The notes under the pieces: model-generated | Seen by the model: the letters and a program-made list of their open reading frames with translations, nothing else | Databases searched by the model: none | Told to the model about the DNA's origin: nothing | Assembly (NCBI RefSeq): GCF_014205335.1 | Contig: NZ_JACHNH010000001.1 | Coordinates: forward strand, 8,178,501 to 8,242,500 | Direction: 5' to 3' | DNA length: 64,000 nt | Source: Amorphoplanes digitatis | GTDB taxonomy: Bacteria; Actinomycetota; Actinomycetes; Mycobacteriales; Micromonosporaceae | Translations under genes and position numbers: made by a program | Shown: piece by piece, positions 43,329 through 52,133 of the stretch | How positions within the stretch are numbered: position 1 is the stretch's first letter | Layout of the letters: every line of letters begins with the position of its first letter

Positions 43329-44075
43329 ATGGCGTTCGATCAGCATGGACACACGCATCGCCTGGACTGGGCCGACCCCACGATCCGGGAGTGGGACTGC
43401 ACCGTCGTCTGGTCCGATCCCGCCGATCCCGAAGCCGGGATCGTGCTCGACCGGTCGGCGTTCTACCCGGGCGGCGGCGGCCAGCCGCCGGACCACGGCG
43501 TGCTGATCTGGCAGGGCGTGCGGACCCGGATCGTGGACACCCGCAAGGGCGACGAGCACTACCTGATCCCCGCGCCCGGCGACCCGGTACCGCCGGCCGG
43601 CGCGAGCGTGCGCGGCGCCGTCGACGACGAGCGCCGCACCACGCTGATGCGCACCCACTCGGGGCTGCACATCCTCTGTGGCACGGTGTTCCGCGACTTC
43701 GGCGCGCTGGTCACCGGTGGCAACATGCAGCCGGGCGAGGCCCGGATGGACTTCAACCTGCCGGAGGTACCGCCGGGCTTCAAGCAGGCCCTCGAGGACG
43801 CGGTGAACGCGGAGGTCGCCGCCGACCGCAAGATCGTCGCGCGGGTGCTGTCGCGCGCGGAGGCGCTCGCCATCCCCGACCTGGTCCGCACCCAGGACGC
43901 GCTGCCGCCGCTGGAGAACCCCGAGATCCGGGTGGTGGACATCGTCGGCCTGGACGTGCAGGCCGACGGCGGCACCCACGTGGCGTCGACCGCGCAGGTC
44001 GGCCGGGTCCAGGTGGTCAAGGTCGAGAGCAAGGGCCGGCAGAACCGGCGGGTGCGGATCAAACTCGTCGCCTGA
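43329..44075 (+). CDS. Alanyl-tRNA editing protein, AlaX-like
   Basis: A 248-residue free-standing editing-domain protein that should hydrolyse mischarged Ser- or Gly-tRNA(Ala). The AlaRS-type FYPGGGGQPPDHG is at 45-57. The zinc motif HSGLH gives His110 and His114; the second half, normally CxxxH, reads DGGTH, so Asp213 replaces the usual Cys while His217 remains. The site may still hold zinc with an Asp ligand. It stands alone, 24 bp after the ABC permease stop. Confidence 0.9.
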   Translation: MAFDQHGHTHRLDWADPTIREWDCTVVWSDPADPEAGIVLDRSAFYPGGGGQPPDHGVLIWQGVRTRIVDTRKGDEHYLIPAPGDPVPPAGASVRGAVDDERRTTLMRTHSGLHILCGTVFRDFGALVTGGNMQPGEARMDFNLPEVPPGFKQALEDAVNAEVAADRKIVARVLSRAEALAIPDLVRTQDALPPLENPEIRVVDIVGLDVQADGGTHVASTAQVGRVQVVKVESKGRQNRRVRIKLVA

Positions 44076-44139
44076 CGCCGGGCCCGCGAGCCGATAGGGT
44101 CGGATCAGGTCAGGTGTGGCGGGAAGCCGGAGGCCGAGA

Positions 44140-45366
44140 ATGTCCCTTTTTGGGCGTGGTACCTGGTCCGAGACCCGTCGCATCGGCGACCTGCTGCGCA
44201 CCGAGACCATCGGTGGGATGCTGCTCCTGGTGGCCGCGCTGATCGGCATCGGCTGGGCGAACTCGCCGTGGAGCGCCGCCTACCGCACCCTCTGCGCCGT
44301 CCACCTCGGGCCGCTGACCCTGTCGGAGTGGGCGGCCGACGGGCTGCTGGCGATCTTCTTCTTCGTCGCCGGGCTCGAGCTGAAGCGGGAGTTCGTCGCC
44401 GGCGACCTGCGCGACCCGCGCCGGGCGGCCCTGCCGGTGGTGGCCGCCGTCGGCGGCATGGTCGTCCCCGCGGCGATCTTCGCGCTGATCAACCTGGACA
44501 GCGGTGCGCTCGCCGGGTGGGCGACGCCGACCGCGACGGACATCGCCTTCGCCCTCGCGGTCCTCGCCGTCCTCGGCACGCACCTGCCAACGGCCCTGCG
44601 CACGTTCCTGCTGACCCTCGCCGTGGTCGACGACCTGCTGGCCATCGTGATCATCGCGGTCTTCTACACGTCGTCGCTGCATCCCCTGCCGCTGCTGCTC
44701 GCGCTGATTCCGCTGGCGCTGTTCGGGCTGCTCGTCCAGCGCGGGGTCCGCAGGTGGTGGCTGCTGCTGCCGCTGGCGGCGGCGACCTGGGTGCTGGTGC
44801 ACGAGTCCGGCGTGCACGCGACCGTGGCCGGCGTCCTGCTCGCCTTCACGGTTCCGGTGCGTAGGTTTGGGCTGGCGGAGCACTTCGAGCACCGCTTCCG
44901 GCCGCTGTCGGCCGGATTCGCCGTACCCGTCTTCGCGTTCACCGCCGCCGGCGTCTCGGTCGCCGCGGCCGGCGGCCTCGGTGCCAGTCTGCGCGACTCG
45001 GTGACCATCGGCGTGATCGCCGGCCTGGTCGTCGGCAAGACGGTCGGCGTCACCGGCGCGACCTGGCTGGTGCAGCGCTTCACCCGGGCCCGGCTGGATC
45101 CGGGCCTGAGCTGGTGGGACGTCGTGGGGGTCGCCCTGCTCGGCGGCATCGGCTTCACGGTGTCGCTGCTGATCGGGGAGCTCGCGTTCGGGCCCGGAAC
45201 CGCCCGTGACGGGAACGCCAAGATCGGTGTCCTGCTCGGCTCCCTGCTGGCGGCCCTCCTCGCCGCGATCGTGCTCCGGGTGCGTAACCAGCACTACCGG
45301 GCGCTCGAGGCCGAGGAGTCGGTCGACTCGGACCACGACGGAATTCCGGATGTGTATCAGCGCTGA
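44140..45366 (+). CDS. nhaA: Na+/H+ antiporter NhaA
   Basis: A 408-residue membrane antiporter that exchanges sodium for protons. It has about twelve helices and the hallmark ion-binding pair in AVVDDLLAI (equivalent to E. coli Asp163-Asp164), GLELKREF near the N-terminus and the pseudo-repeat helix TPTATDIAFALAV. The C-terminal tail is short and charged, with a DSDHDGIPD stretch resembling a Ca-binding loop. ATG 44140 gives the standard start; ATG 44116 adds eight residues. Confidence 0.95.
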   Translation: MSLFGRGTWSETRRIGDLLRTETIGGMLLLVAALIGIGWANSPWSAAYRTLCAVHLGPLTLSEWAADGLLAIFFFVAGLELKREFVAGDLRDPRRAALPVVAAVGGMVVPAAIFALINLDSGALAGWATPTATDIAFALAVLAVLGTHLPTALRTFLLTLAVVDDLLAIVIIAVFYTSSLHPLPLLLALIPLALFGLLVQRGVRRWWLLLPLAAATWVLVHESGVHATVAGVLLAFTVPVRRFGLAEHFEHRFRPLSAGFAVPVFAFTAAGVSVAAAGGLGASLRDSVTIGVIAGLVVGKTVGVTGATWLVQRFTRARLDPGLSWWDVVGVALLGGIGFTVSLLIGELAFGPGTARDGNAKIGVLLGSLLAALLAAIVLRVRNQHYRALEAEESVDSDHDGIPDVYQR

Positions 45367-45389
45367 ACGGCCCCGGTACCCTCGTCGAT

Positions 45390-46601
45390 GTGACGGACAT
45401 TGTGGAGAGTGTTGAGGCGACGACGCTGCTCGATGAGCTGACCCGGCTGCCGGGCCGCGAGGATCCGTACCCCCGCTATCGACGCCTCCGGGAGATCTCG
45501 CCGGTCGTCCGCGCCGAGGACGGCGCGCTCGTGGTCACCCGCCACGCCGACTGCGTCGCGGTCACCCGGCATCCGAAGCTCGGGCATCTGCCGTCGCACA
45601 TGATGGAGTTCGTCCGGCCCGACTGGGCCGACCATCCGGCGCTGCACCAGCTGTTCACCAGCGTCCTTGCCAAGAACCCGCCGGACCACACCCGGCTGCG
45701 GCGCCTGGTCAGCTCCTCGTTCACCGCCCGCCGCGTGCAGGCGCTACGGCCGCGGATCGCCCAGATGGTCGAGGACCTGCTCGACCGGATGAGCGGCGAG
45801 GTCGACTTCGTCCAGGCGCTGGGCTTTCCGCTGCCGGTCAACGTCATCGGCGAGCTGCTCGGCATTCCCGAGCCGGACCGGGCACAGTTCCAGACCCTGG
45901 TCCGGGACTGGACGCAGGTGCTTGAGGTGATCACGCCGGAGGTGCTCGAGACGGCGGACCCGGCGGCCGCGACGATCCGCGAATACCTGGCCGCCCTGAC
46001 GGCCGAGCGCCGCAAGGACCCGGGCGACGACCTGATCAGTGCGCTGGTGGCCGCCGAGGAGGACGGCGACAAGCTCACCGAGGAAGAGCTGCTCACCATG
46101 GCGGCCCTGCTGTTCGCGGCCGGCTTCGAGACGACGACGAACCTGCTCGGCAACGGCATCGTCGCGCTGCTGCGCAACCCGGACCAGCTCGAGTCGCTGC
46201 GCCGGCAGCCCGGCCTCGCCGCCGGCGCGGTCGAGGAGTTGCTGCGCTTCGACACGCCGGTGCAGCTGCTCAGCCGGGTGGCCTGGGACGACCTCGAGAT
46301 CGCCGGCGTGCCGATGTCGGGCGGCGACCGGATCGTGGCGTACCTGGGTGCGGGCAACCGCGACCCGGAGCGTTTCGCCGACCCGGACCGGCTCGACCTC
46401 GCCCGCGCGGACAACGCGCCCCTGTCGTTCGGCGGCGGCATCCACTACTGCCTCGGCGCGCCGCTGGCCCGACTGGAGGCACAGTTGGCGGTGCCGGCGC
46501 TGCTGGCCCGCTTCCCCCGCCTGGCCCTGGCCGGTGAGCCGGGGCGGCGCGACAGCCTCGCGATCCGCGGCTACACCAGCATTCCCATCTCGGTCGGCTG
46601 A
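45390..46601 (+). CDS. Cytochrome P450
   Basis: A 403-residue soluble P450. I-helix AGFETTTNLLG, the ExxR region EELLRF...DRIVAYLGAGNRDP, and the heme loop FGGGIHYCLGAPLARLE with the thiolate ligand Cys354 are all present. Sequence style is CYP107/CYP105-like. No ferredoxin or biosynthetic gene is adjacent, so the substrate cannot be guessed. The GTG at 45390 lies 23 bp after nhaA. Confidence 0.95.
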   Translation: MTDIVESVEATTLLDELTRLPGREDPYPRYRRLREISPVVRAEDGALVVTRHADCVAVTRHPKLGHLPSHMMEFVRPDWADHPALHQLFTSVLAKNPPDHTRLRRLVSSSFTARRVQALRPRIAQMVEDLLDRMSGEVDFVQALGFPLPVNVIGELLGIPEPDRAQFQTLVRDWTQVLEVITPEVLETADPAAATIREYLAALTAERRKDPGDDLISALVAAEEDGDKLTEEELLTMAALLFAAGFETTTNLLGNGIVALLRNPDQLESLRRQPGLAAGAVEELLRFDTPVQLLSRVAWDDLEIAGVPMSGGDRIVAYLGAGNRDPERFADPDRLDLARADNAPLSFGGGIHYCLGAPLARLEAQLAVPALLARFPRLALAGEPGRRDSLAIRGYTSIPISVG

Positions 46602-46925
46602 GCCCACCCGCGGCGGTGTGGCCGGCGGATGAAAATCCTCGCCGGCCATAGCACCGCGCGGTGAAATAAGAACGCCGCTGCGAATTCCACGGGGGAAGAA
46701 CTCGCAACGGCGTCGTAGGCAAGAGTATCGACCACGGCGGTTGTTGTCCATCCGTACCGTCGATCATCACGCCCGAGCCGAAACTCCGATGCCACCCTCG
46801 CCGGTCAGCACCCGGATGCCGCCGTCACGACGGCCGGGGCGAACCGGTCGGCCGAGGGCGGCACCTCACAAACGACATTGACGTTCGTCGCGGACGCCGG
46901 GCTAATAGTTGCGGGGCGACATCTA
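46602..46925. other. Non-coding region between convergent P450 and deformylase genes
   Basis: This 324-bp gap contains the stem-loop at 46672-46713 and an AT-richer stretch before the deformylase stop. Frames here have no ribosome binding sites. No RNA gene is recognised. Confidence 0.4.
46672..46713. terminator. Long imperfect hairpin, probable bidirectional terminator
   Basis: ACGCCGCTGCGAATTC and GAACTCGCAACGGCGT pair over about 14 positions with small mismatches around a G-rich loop. It lies between two convergent genes, where a terminator for both is expected. Confidence 0.5.
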
Positions 46926-47471
46926 TTAGTCCGGGGCGCCGGAAACGCCGACTCCGGGCGCCTCCGCGCTCTCGGCGAGCATCTTCTTGCGCTTCTTCGC
47001 GGGCAGCCGGTCGACGTAGAGCAGCCCGTCGAGGTGATCGGTCTCGTGTTGCAGGCAGCGCGCGAGCAGTCCGGTGCCGTCGATGCGCACCGGCTCGCCG
47101 TGCATGTCGACCCCGGTCACGTACGCGACGGTGGGACGGCCGACGTCGGCGCGGACGCCGGGCACCGAGAGGCAGCCCTCGCTGTCGACCTCGAGGTCGC
47201 GGCCCTCGGGCAGGTGCAGCACGGGGTTGACGACATGGGCGACGACGTGGGCATCGGTCGCGTCGGGGCAGTCGACGACGAACACCCGGGCGTCGACGCC
47301 GATCTGGTTGGCGGCGAGCCCGACGCCCTCGGCGGCGGCCATCGACGCGAACATGTCGGCGACGAGCTGCCGCAGATCGTCGTCGAAGACGGTCACCTCG
47401 GCGCACCGCCGATGCAGCACGGGGTTGCCGTAGCGGGTGATGGGTCGCGGGGTTCCGGCGCGGGTCTGCAC
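46926..47471 (-). CDS. def: Peptide deformylase
   Basis: A 181-residue iron or zinc enzyme that removes the N-formyl group from new proteins. All three motifs are present: GVGLAANQIG, EGCLSVP (metal Cys) and QHETDHLDG (metal His pair and catalytic Glu). The lysine-rich C-terminus (PAKKRKKMLAE) is common in actinobacteria. It is a single gene convergent with the P450. Confidence 0.96.
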   Translation of the reverse strand: MQTRAGTPRPITRYGNPVLHRRCAEVTVFDDDLRQLVADMFASMAAAEGVGLAANQIGVDARVFVVDCPDATDAHVVAHVVNPVLHLPEGRDLEVDSEGCLSVPGVRADVGRPTVAYVTGVDMHGEPVRIDGTGLLARCLQHETDHLDGLLYVDRLPAKKRKKMLAESAEAPGVGVSGAPD

Positions 47472-47507
47472 CCCGCGATTTTAAGACCCACGGCGCCCGG
47501 ACACGAA

Positions 47508-47546
47508 GTCGCCCGCGCTTCCATGGGGGCCGGAAGCGCGGGCGAC
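47508..47546 (-). terminator. Hairpin terminator of the M48 protease gene
   Basis: GTCGCCCGCGCTTCC and GGAAGCGCGGGCGAC are perfect 15-bp arms with a 9-nt loop, located 7 bp past the M48 protease stop on the minus strand. No U-tract follows. Confidence 0.75.
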
Positions 47547-47552
47547 GGTCAA

Positions 47553-48728
47553 TCAGGCCGGCGGATTCTCCCCGGCCGAGCCGTTGCCGCCGTTGCCACC
47601 GTTGCCGCTGTCGGCACCGTCGGCCGGGCCGTCACCGGGGCGGTCGGCGGGCCGGCTCTCCCGGCGGGCCGCCCGGCCGGCGGCCTCGGCGGCAGTGCTC
47701 GCCCAGGCCCACGCCTTCCCGGTCTGCGCACCGGCCCAGCCGCCCAGGTCGGCCGCGCCGCCGCCGAACCGGCGGAGCAGCGTGACCAGCGGGTCCGGCG
47801 AGTTCTCGAAGGCCTCCCGGTAGTGACCCGCCGCCGCCTTCACGTCGCCCGAGACCGACGCGTTGCCGTCCGAGTCGCGGCGCGGGAAGTCGCCGCCGAG
47901 GATGCGGCCGTACTCGCCCGAGTCGATCCAGCGGCGCAGCTCGGCCGCGCGGGCGACCGGCACCGGGTGGCTGCTCCACGCCGTCATGCCGATCTTGTGG
48001 ATGCTGTCGCGGAGGTCGCCGCCGCCCTGGTACTCGGCCGCCTGCTCCAGGAAGGCCGCCGTGTCGATCTGGGACAGGTCGCCGCCGCCCGCGAGCTTCA
48101 TCAGCAGGCGGGTCGAGGCGGCCGGGTCCTGGCCGGCGAGCAGGCCCGCGCGGTCCGCCGACAGCTCGGCCTTGCGCCACCACTCGTACATCGCCGCGAT
48201 GATCGCCCGCAGCGTGATCGCGCCGATCGGTAGCCAGCTGACGTTCGCCGCCCACCTGGTCAGGATCATCATGATCGTCTTGTAGACCGCGTGGCCGCTG
48301 CGCACGTGGCCGATCTCGTGGCCGAGCAGGGCGCGCAGCTCCTCGTCGTCGAGCTTCTCGACCGCGCCCGTGGTGATGACGATGAACGGCTTGTCCATGC
48401 CGATCGCCTGGCCATTGATCATCGGGGACTGCGAGACGTACAGCTCGGGCAGCTCGGCCACGTCGATGGTGGTCGCGGCCTCGACGAAGCGCTGGTGCAC
48501 CCGCGGGTACTGGCGGTGGTCGACGCGGATCGAGCCGGCCAGGTACGAGAGCCGGAAACCGCGCTCGTTCCACATGCCGAAGAAGGCCCGCACGATGTCG
48601 TCGAAGCCGCGCAGCTCGCGCAGGGCGGTGAGCGCGCCGCGGTCGGCGGGGTGTTCCCAGGCTCGGGAGCTGATATCGGTCAGCGTGATCCGTTGCCGGG
48701 CCGGCCGATTCTCATCGTCGATCGTCAT
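47553..48728 (-). CDS. M48 family metallopeptidase
   Basis: A 391-residue protein with the zinc motif HEIGHVRSGH and the downstream third-ligand region KAELSADRAGL, as in M48 (HtpX/Ste24-like) peptidases. A hydrophobic segment (LPIGAITLRAIIAAMY) suggests membrane association. The C-terminus is a low-complexity Gly/Asn/Asp tail (ADSGNGGNGGNG) of unknown use. ATG 48728 has GGAGGGGA upstream; the longer frame to 48797 is unlikely. It is likely involved in protein quality control. Confidence 0.88.
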   Translation of the reverse strand: MTIDDENRPARQRITLTDISSRAWEHPADRGALTALRELRGFDDIVRAFFGMWNERGFRLSYLAGSIRVDHRQYPRVHQRFVEAATTIDVAELPELYVSQSPMINGQAIGMDKPFIVITTGAVEKLDDEELRALLGHEIGHVRSGHAVYKTIMMILTRWAANVSWLPIGAITLRAIIAAMYEWWRKAELSADRAGLLAGQDPAASTRLLMKLAGGGDLSQIDTAAFLEQAAEYQGGGDLRDSIHKIGMTAWSSHPVPVARAAELRRWIDSGEYGRILGGDFPRRDSDGNASVSGDVKAAAGHYREAFENSPDPLVTLLRRFGGGAADLGGWAGAQTGKAWAWASTAAEAAGRAARRESRPADRPGDGPADGADSGNGGNGGNGSAGENPPA

Positions 48729-48870
48729 GGGTTCCCCTCCGTGACTCGGTCTCCTGCTCCAAGCAAAAGCCTGCGGGTCAAGGAGTCCCGGGCACATCGG
48801 CTCGGAGCGGGACTTCCGCGCTTTCAGGTCAGACTTTCGGCCGACTCGGGCACCGAGTGTCGTGACGACG

Positions 48871-50058
48871 TCACCGTGCGGTCAGTTCCTCGGCGCGGGC
48901 GAGCAGGGCCCGCCGCTCCGGCTCGGAGTGTGCCGCCGCGGCCGCCTGTTCGAAGAGGACCACGGCGCGGTCGGCGCGGCCCGCGCGTGCGGTCAGGTCG
49001 GCCTCGGCGGCCACCGCGTACGGGTACCCGTCCAGAGCGCCGCCGGCGCGGGCCTCGGCGAGCAGCACGAGCCCGGCGTCCGGGCCGTGCGCGTACCCGT
49101 GCGCCACCGCCCGGTTCAGCGCGACCACCGGCGAGGGCAGCAGCCGCGCCAGCTCGTCGTAGAGCGCGGCGATCGCCGGCCAGTCGGCCGGGTCGCGGAC
49201 GTGGCAGGCGGCGATCCGCGCCTGTAGCGCGTACTGGCCGCCCGTGGCCGGCAGCAGCGCGAGCGCCTCGGCGATGGCCGCGTGATCCCAGCGGGACCGG
49301 TCCTGCCGGTCCAGCGTGCGCAGCTCGCCCGCGTCGTCGCGCCGCGCGGCGCGGCGCGAGTGCTGGAGCAGGAACAGCGCCAGCAGCGCCCGGATCTCCG
49401 GATCGCCGGGCATGAGCCGGTCCAGCAGCCGGGCGAGCCGGATCGCCTCCTCCGCGAAGGCGGGCTCGCCGTCCGCGTCGTAGCCCCGGGTGAAAAGCAG
49501 GTAGAGCACCGCAAGCACGCCGGGCAGCCGCTCGGTCAGCGCGGCGCCGGCCGGCACCCGGTACGGGATGCCAGCGTCGGCGATCCTCGTCTTCGCCCGG
49601 GTCAGCCGCCGGGTCATGGTGGACTCGGTGACAAGGAAGGCCCGCGCGATGTCGCCGGTCGGCACGCCGGCGATGGTCCGCAGCGTCAGCGCGACCCGCG
49701 CCTCGAGCGGCAGCGCGGGATGGCAGCAGGTGAAGATCAGCCGCAACCGGTCGTCCACCACGCCCTCCCCCGCCGCCGCCTCGGGCGCGGGCGACAGCCG
49801 CGCCAGCTCCTCGAGCTTGCGGCGTTCGACGGTCGCGCGCCGCAGCACGTCGATCGCGCGGTTGCGCGCGACCGTCATCAGCCACCCGCCCGGGTTCGCC
49901 GGCACCCCGTCCCGCGGCCAGCGTTCCAGGGCGAGCGCCAGCGCCTCCTGTGCGCAGTCCTCCGCCAGGGTCCAGTCGCCGGTGATCCGGATCAACGCGG
50001 CGACGATCCGCGGGCGCGCCTCCGCGCCCGCCTCGGCGACCGCCCGCCCGGCGCTCAT
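48871..50058 (-). CDS. ECF42-type RNA polymerase sigma factor
   Basis: A 395-residue sigma factor with region 2 (EDCAQEALALALERWP, NPGGWLMTVARNRAIDVLRR) and region 4 (LTLRTIAGVPTGDIARAFL), followed by a C-terminal extension of about 200 residues rich in short helices (TPR-like). That extension and the adjacent DGPF protein mark the ECF42 group. ECF42 factors have no classical anti-sigma; the C-terminal domain is needed for activity. It lies 4 bp downstream of the DGPF gene and should be co-transcribed. Confidence 0.92.
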   Translation of the reverse strand: MSAGRAVAEAGAEARPRIVAALIRITGDWTLAEDCAQEALALALERWPRDGVPANPGGWLMTVARNRAIDVLRRATVERRKLEELARLSPAPEAAAGEGVVDDRLRLIFTCCHPALPLEARVALTLRTIAGVPTGDIARAFLVTESTMTRRLTRAKTRIADAGIPYRVPAGAALTERLPGVLAVLYLLFTRGYDADGEPAFAEEAIRLARLLDRLMPGDPEIRALLALFLLQHSRRAARRDDAGELRTLDRQDRSRWDHAAIAEALALLPATGGQYALQARIAACHVRDPADWPAIAALYDELARLLPSPVVALNRAVAHGYAHGPDAGLVLLAEARAGGALDGYPYAVAAEADLTARAGRADRAVVLFEQAAAAAHSEPERRALLARAEELTAR

Positions 50059-50062
50059 CGCG

Positions 50063-50386
50063 TCACGCGAACGGGCGCAGCTCGACGCGGCCGTTCCAGG
50101 CCATCGGGTGTGCCCGGGCGATCTCGATCGCCTCGTCCAGGTCGGCGCACTCGAGGATGTCGAAGCCCACGATCACCTCCTTGGTCTCGGCGAACGGCCC
50201 GTCGGAGAGGAGCAGTTCGCCGCCGCGTACCCGGACCGTGGTGGCCGCGGCCGGCGAGGCGAGCTCGTTGCCCTGCAACCGGCGCCCCGCCGCGTCGTTC
50301 TCCGCCACCCACGCGTGGATGTCGGGCACCTGGGACTCGTCGGCCTCCGGCTCGGTGTCGGTGCAGACGAACATCATGTACTTCAT
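50063..50386 (-). CDS. DGPF (YCII) protein partnered with ECF42 sigma factor
   Basis: A 107-residue YCII-family protein with the diagnostic LSDGPFAETKE motif and KYMMFVC start. DGPF proteins are the usual gene partners and targets of ECF42 sigma factors; their biochemical role is unknown. ATG 50386 has GGGAG 7 bp upstream. It is the first gene of the pair and divergent from sahH. A second YCII protein without a sigma factor lies at 8.3-8.7 kb. Confidence 0.93.
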   Translation of the reverse strand: MKYMMFVCTDTEPEADESQVPDIHAWVAENDAAGRRLQGNELASPAAATTVRVRGGELLLSDGPFAETKEVIVGFDILECADLDEAIEIARAHPMAWNGRVELRPFA

Positions 50387-50520
50387 CTCAGCGCTCCCTT
50401 GTTTCGTGATCTCAGCACCGTGACGAACGGGCGACGGGGTTCCGGACAACTCTCGATGTGTCGCGGCTCACCATCGTCCCCGACGGCCGACGGGGAGAGG
50501 CGATCATGAGACGCCGACGT

Positions 50521-50526
50521 TATGAT
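50521..50526 (+). promoter_or_regulatory. -10 of the sahH leader
   Basis: TATGAT lies 7 bp before the expected 5' end of the SAH riboswitch. The -35 region is not evident. Confidence 0.5.
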
Positions 50527-50532
50527 GGCGGG

Positions 50533-50625
50533 ACCCGGTCGAGAGGCGCTGCGACGGACTCCTTGTCCGCCACGCTCGGCCGCGGGCCAAAAGACGTAAG
50601 GGCGCCTCCTTAAGAGGGGGTGCCC
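50533..50625 (+). ncRNA. S-adenosylhomocysteine (SAH) riboswitch
   Basis: The leader of sahH carries the SAH riboswitch conserved blocks GAGGCGCTGC (50543-50552) and GCCACGCTCGG (50569-50579). GCGCCTC (50602-50608) is perfectly complementary to GAGGCGC (50543-50549), forming the long-range pseudoknot helix. The same GGGCGCCTC can instead pair with GAGGGGGTGCCC (50614-50625), which holds the Shine-Dalgarno. Binding of SAH should favour the pseudoknot and free the ribosome site, turning the gene on when SAH builds up. Confidence 0.85.
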
Positions 50626-50631
50626 TTCTTC

Positions 50632-52092
50632 ATGTCCGATCGACTTCAGCGGATCAACGGTCTCGACTTCGCCGTCGCCGACCTGTCCCTGGCCGGCTTC
50701 GGCCGGCACCAGATGCGCCTCGCCGAGCACGAGATGCCGGGCCTCATGGCCATCCGCGCCGAGTACGCGCAGGCTCAGCCGCTGCGCGGCGCGCGCATCG
50801 CCGGCTCGCTGCACATGACCATCCAGACCGCCGTGCTGATCGAGACGCTCGTCGCGCTCGGCGCGCAGGTGCGCTGGGTCTCCTGCAACATCTTCTCGAC
50901 GCAGGACGAGGCCGCCGCGGCGATCGTCGTCGGCCCCGAGGGCACGGTCGAGGCGCCCACCGGCACCCCGGTCTTCGCCTGGAAGGGCGAGACGCTCGAG
51001 GAGTACTGGTGGTGCACCGAGCAGCTGTTCGACTTCGGTGACGGCCTCGGCCCGAACATGATCCTGGACGACGGCGGCGACGCCACCCTGCTGGTGCACA
51101 AGGGCGTCGAGTTCGAGAAGGCCGGCGCGGTCCCCGCGACGACCGCCGAGGACAACCACGAATACACGATCATCCTCGACACGCTGCGCCGCAGCCTGGC
51201 CTCGGACAGCGGGCGCTTCACCAAGATCGCCGCCGAGATCCGCGGCGTCACCGAGGAGACCACCACGGGCGTGGCCCGGCTCTACAAGTTCGCCAAGACC
51301 GGCGAGCTGCTCTTCCCGGCGATCAACGTCAACGACGCGGTCACCAAGAGCAAGTTCGACAACAAGTACGGCATCCGCCACTCGCTCGTCGACGGCCTCA
51401 ACCGCGCCACCGACGTCATGCTGGGCGGCAAGCTCGCCGTGGTCTGCGGCTACGGCGACGTCGGCAAGGGCTCGGCCGAGACGCTGCGCGGCCAGGGCGC
51501 CCGCGTCGTGGTGACCGAGATCGACCCGATCTGCGCGTTGCAGGCGGCGATGGACGGCATGCAGGTCGTGCGGCTCGAGGACGTGGTCTCCCAGGCCGAC
51601 ATTTTCATCACCACCACCGGCGGCACGGACATCATCACCGTCGACCACATGGCCAAGATGAAGCACAACGCGATCGTCGGCAACGTCGGCCACTTCGACG
51701 ACGAGATCGACATGGCCGGGCTGGCCAAGGTCGAGGGCATCAAGAAGGTCGAGGTCAAGCCGCAGGTGCACGAGTGGCACTTCCCGGACGGGCACGCGAT
51801 CCTCGTGCTCTCCGAGGGCCGCCTGATGAACCTGGGCAACGCCACCGGGCACCCGAGCTTCGTGATGTCCAACTCGTTCAGCAACCAGGTCATCGCGCAG
51901 ATCGAGCTCTGGGTCAAGCCGGGCGAGTACGAGAAGCAGGTCTACGTGCTCCCGAAGCACCTGGACGAGAAGGTGGCCCGCCTGCACCTCGACGCGCTGG
52001 GCGTGCGGCTGACCGAGCTGACCAAGCGGCAGGCCGAGTACCTCGGCGTCGCGGTCGAGGGCCCGTTCAAGCCGGACCACTACCGCTACTGA
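50632..52092 (+). CDS. sahH: Adenosylhomocysteinase
   Basis: A 486-residue enzyme that splits S-adenosylhomocysteine to adenosine and homocysteine, regenerating the methyl cycle. Conserved segments include SLHMTIQTAVLIETL, SCNIFSTQDEAAAA, the NAD-binding GYGDVGKGSAE (about 273) and the C-terminal KPDHYRY tail that reaches into the neighbouring NAD site. ATG 50632 is preferred over GTG 50620, which lies within the Shine-Dalgarno hairpin. It is controlled by the SAH riboswitch and ends at a strong terminator. Confidence 0.98.
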   Translation: MSDRLQRINGLDFAVADLSLAGFGRHQMRLAEHEMPGLMAIRAEYAQAQPLRGARIAGSLHMTIQTAVLIETLVALGAQVRWVSCNIFSTQDEAAAAIVVGPEGTVEAPTGTPVFAWKGETLEEYWWCTEQLFDFGDGLGPNMILDDGGDATLLVHKGVEFEKAGAVPATTAEDNHEYTIILDTLRRSLASDSGRFTKIAAEIRGVTEETTTGVARLYKFAKTGELLFPAINVNDAVTKSKFDNKYGIRHSLVDGLNRATDVMLGGKLAVVCGYGDVGKGSAETLRGQGARVVVTEIDPICALQAAMDGMQVVRLEDVVSQADIFITTTGGTDIITVDHMAKMKHNAIVGNVGHFDDEIDMAGLAKVEGIKKVEVKPQVHEWHFPDGHAILVLSEGRLMNLGNATGHPSFVMSNSFSNQVIAQIELWVKPGEYEKQVYVLPKHLDEKVARLHLDALGVRLTELTKRQAEYLGVAVEGPFKPDHYRY

Positions 52093-52102
52093 TCCACCGC
52101 GG

Positions 52103-52133
52103 CCCAGGTCACCCGGAACCCGGGTGACCTGGG
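52103..52133. terminator. Bidirectional terminator shared by sahH and the racemase gene
   Basis: CCCAGGTCACCCGG and CCGGGTGACCTGGG form a perfect 14-bp stem with a 3-nt loop, followed on the plus strand by TCTTT. It starts 10 bp after the sahH stop. The racemase-family gene ends inside it (stop at 52109-52111), so its last codons are part of the hairpin. Confidence 0.9.

Noticed and set aside
46270..46770. 166-codon minus-strand frame near the P450
   Set aside because: Mostly antisense to the P450; the part in the gap has no ribosome binding site and no family features.
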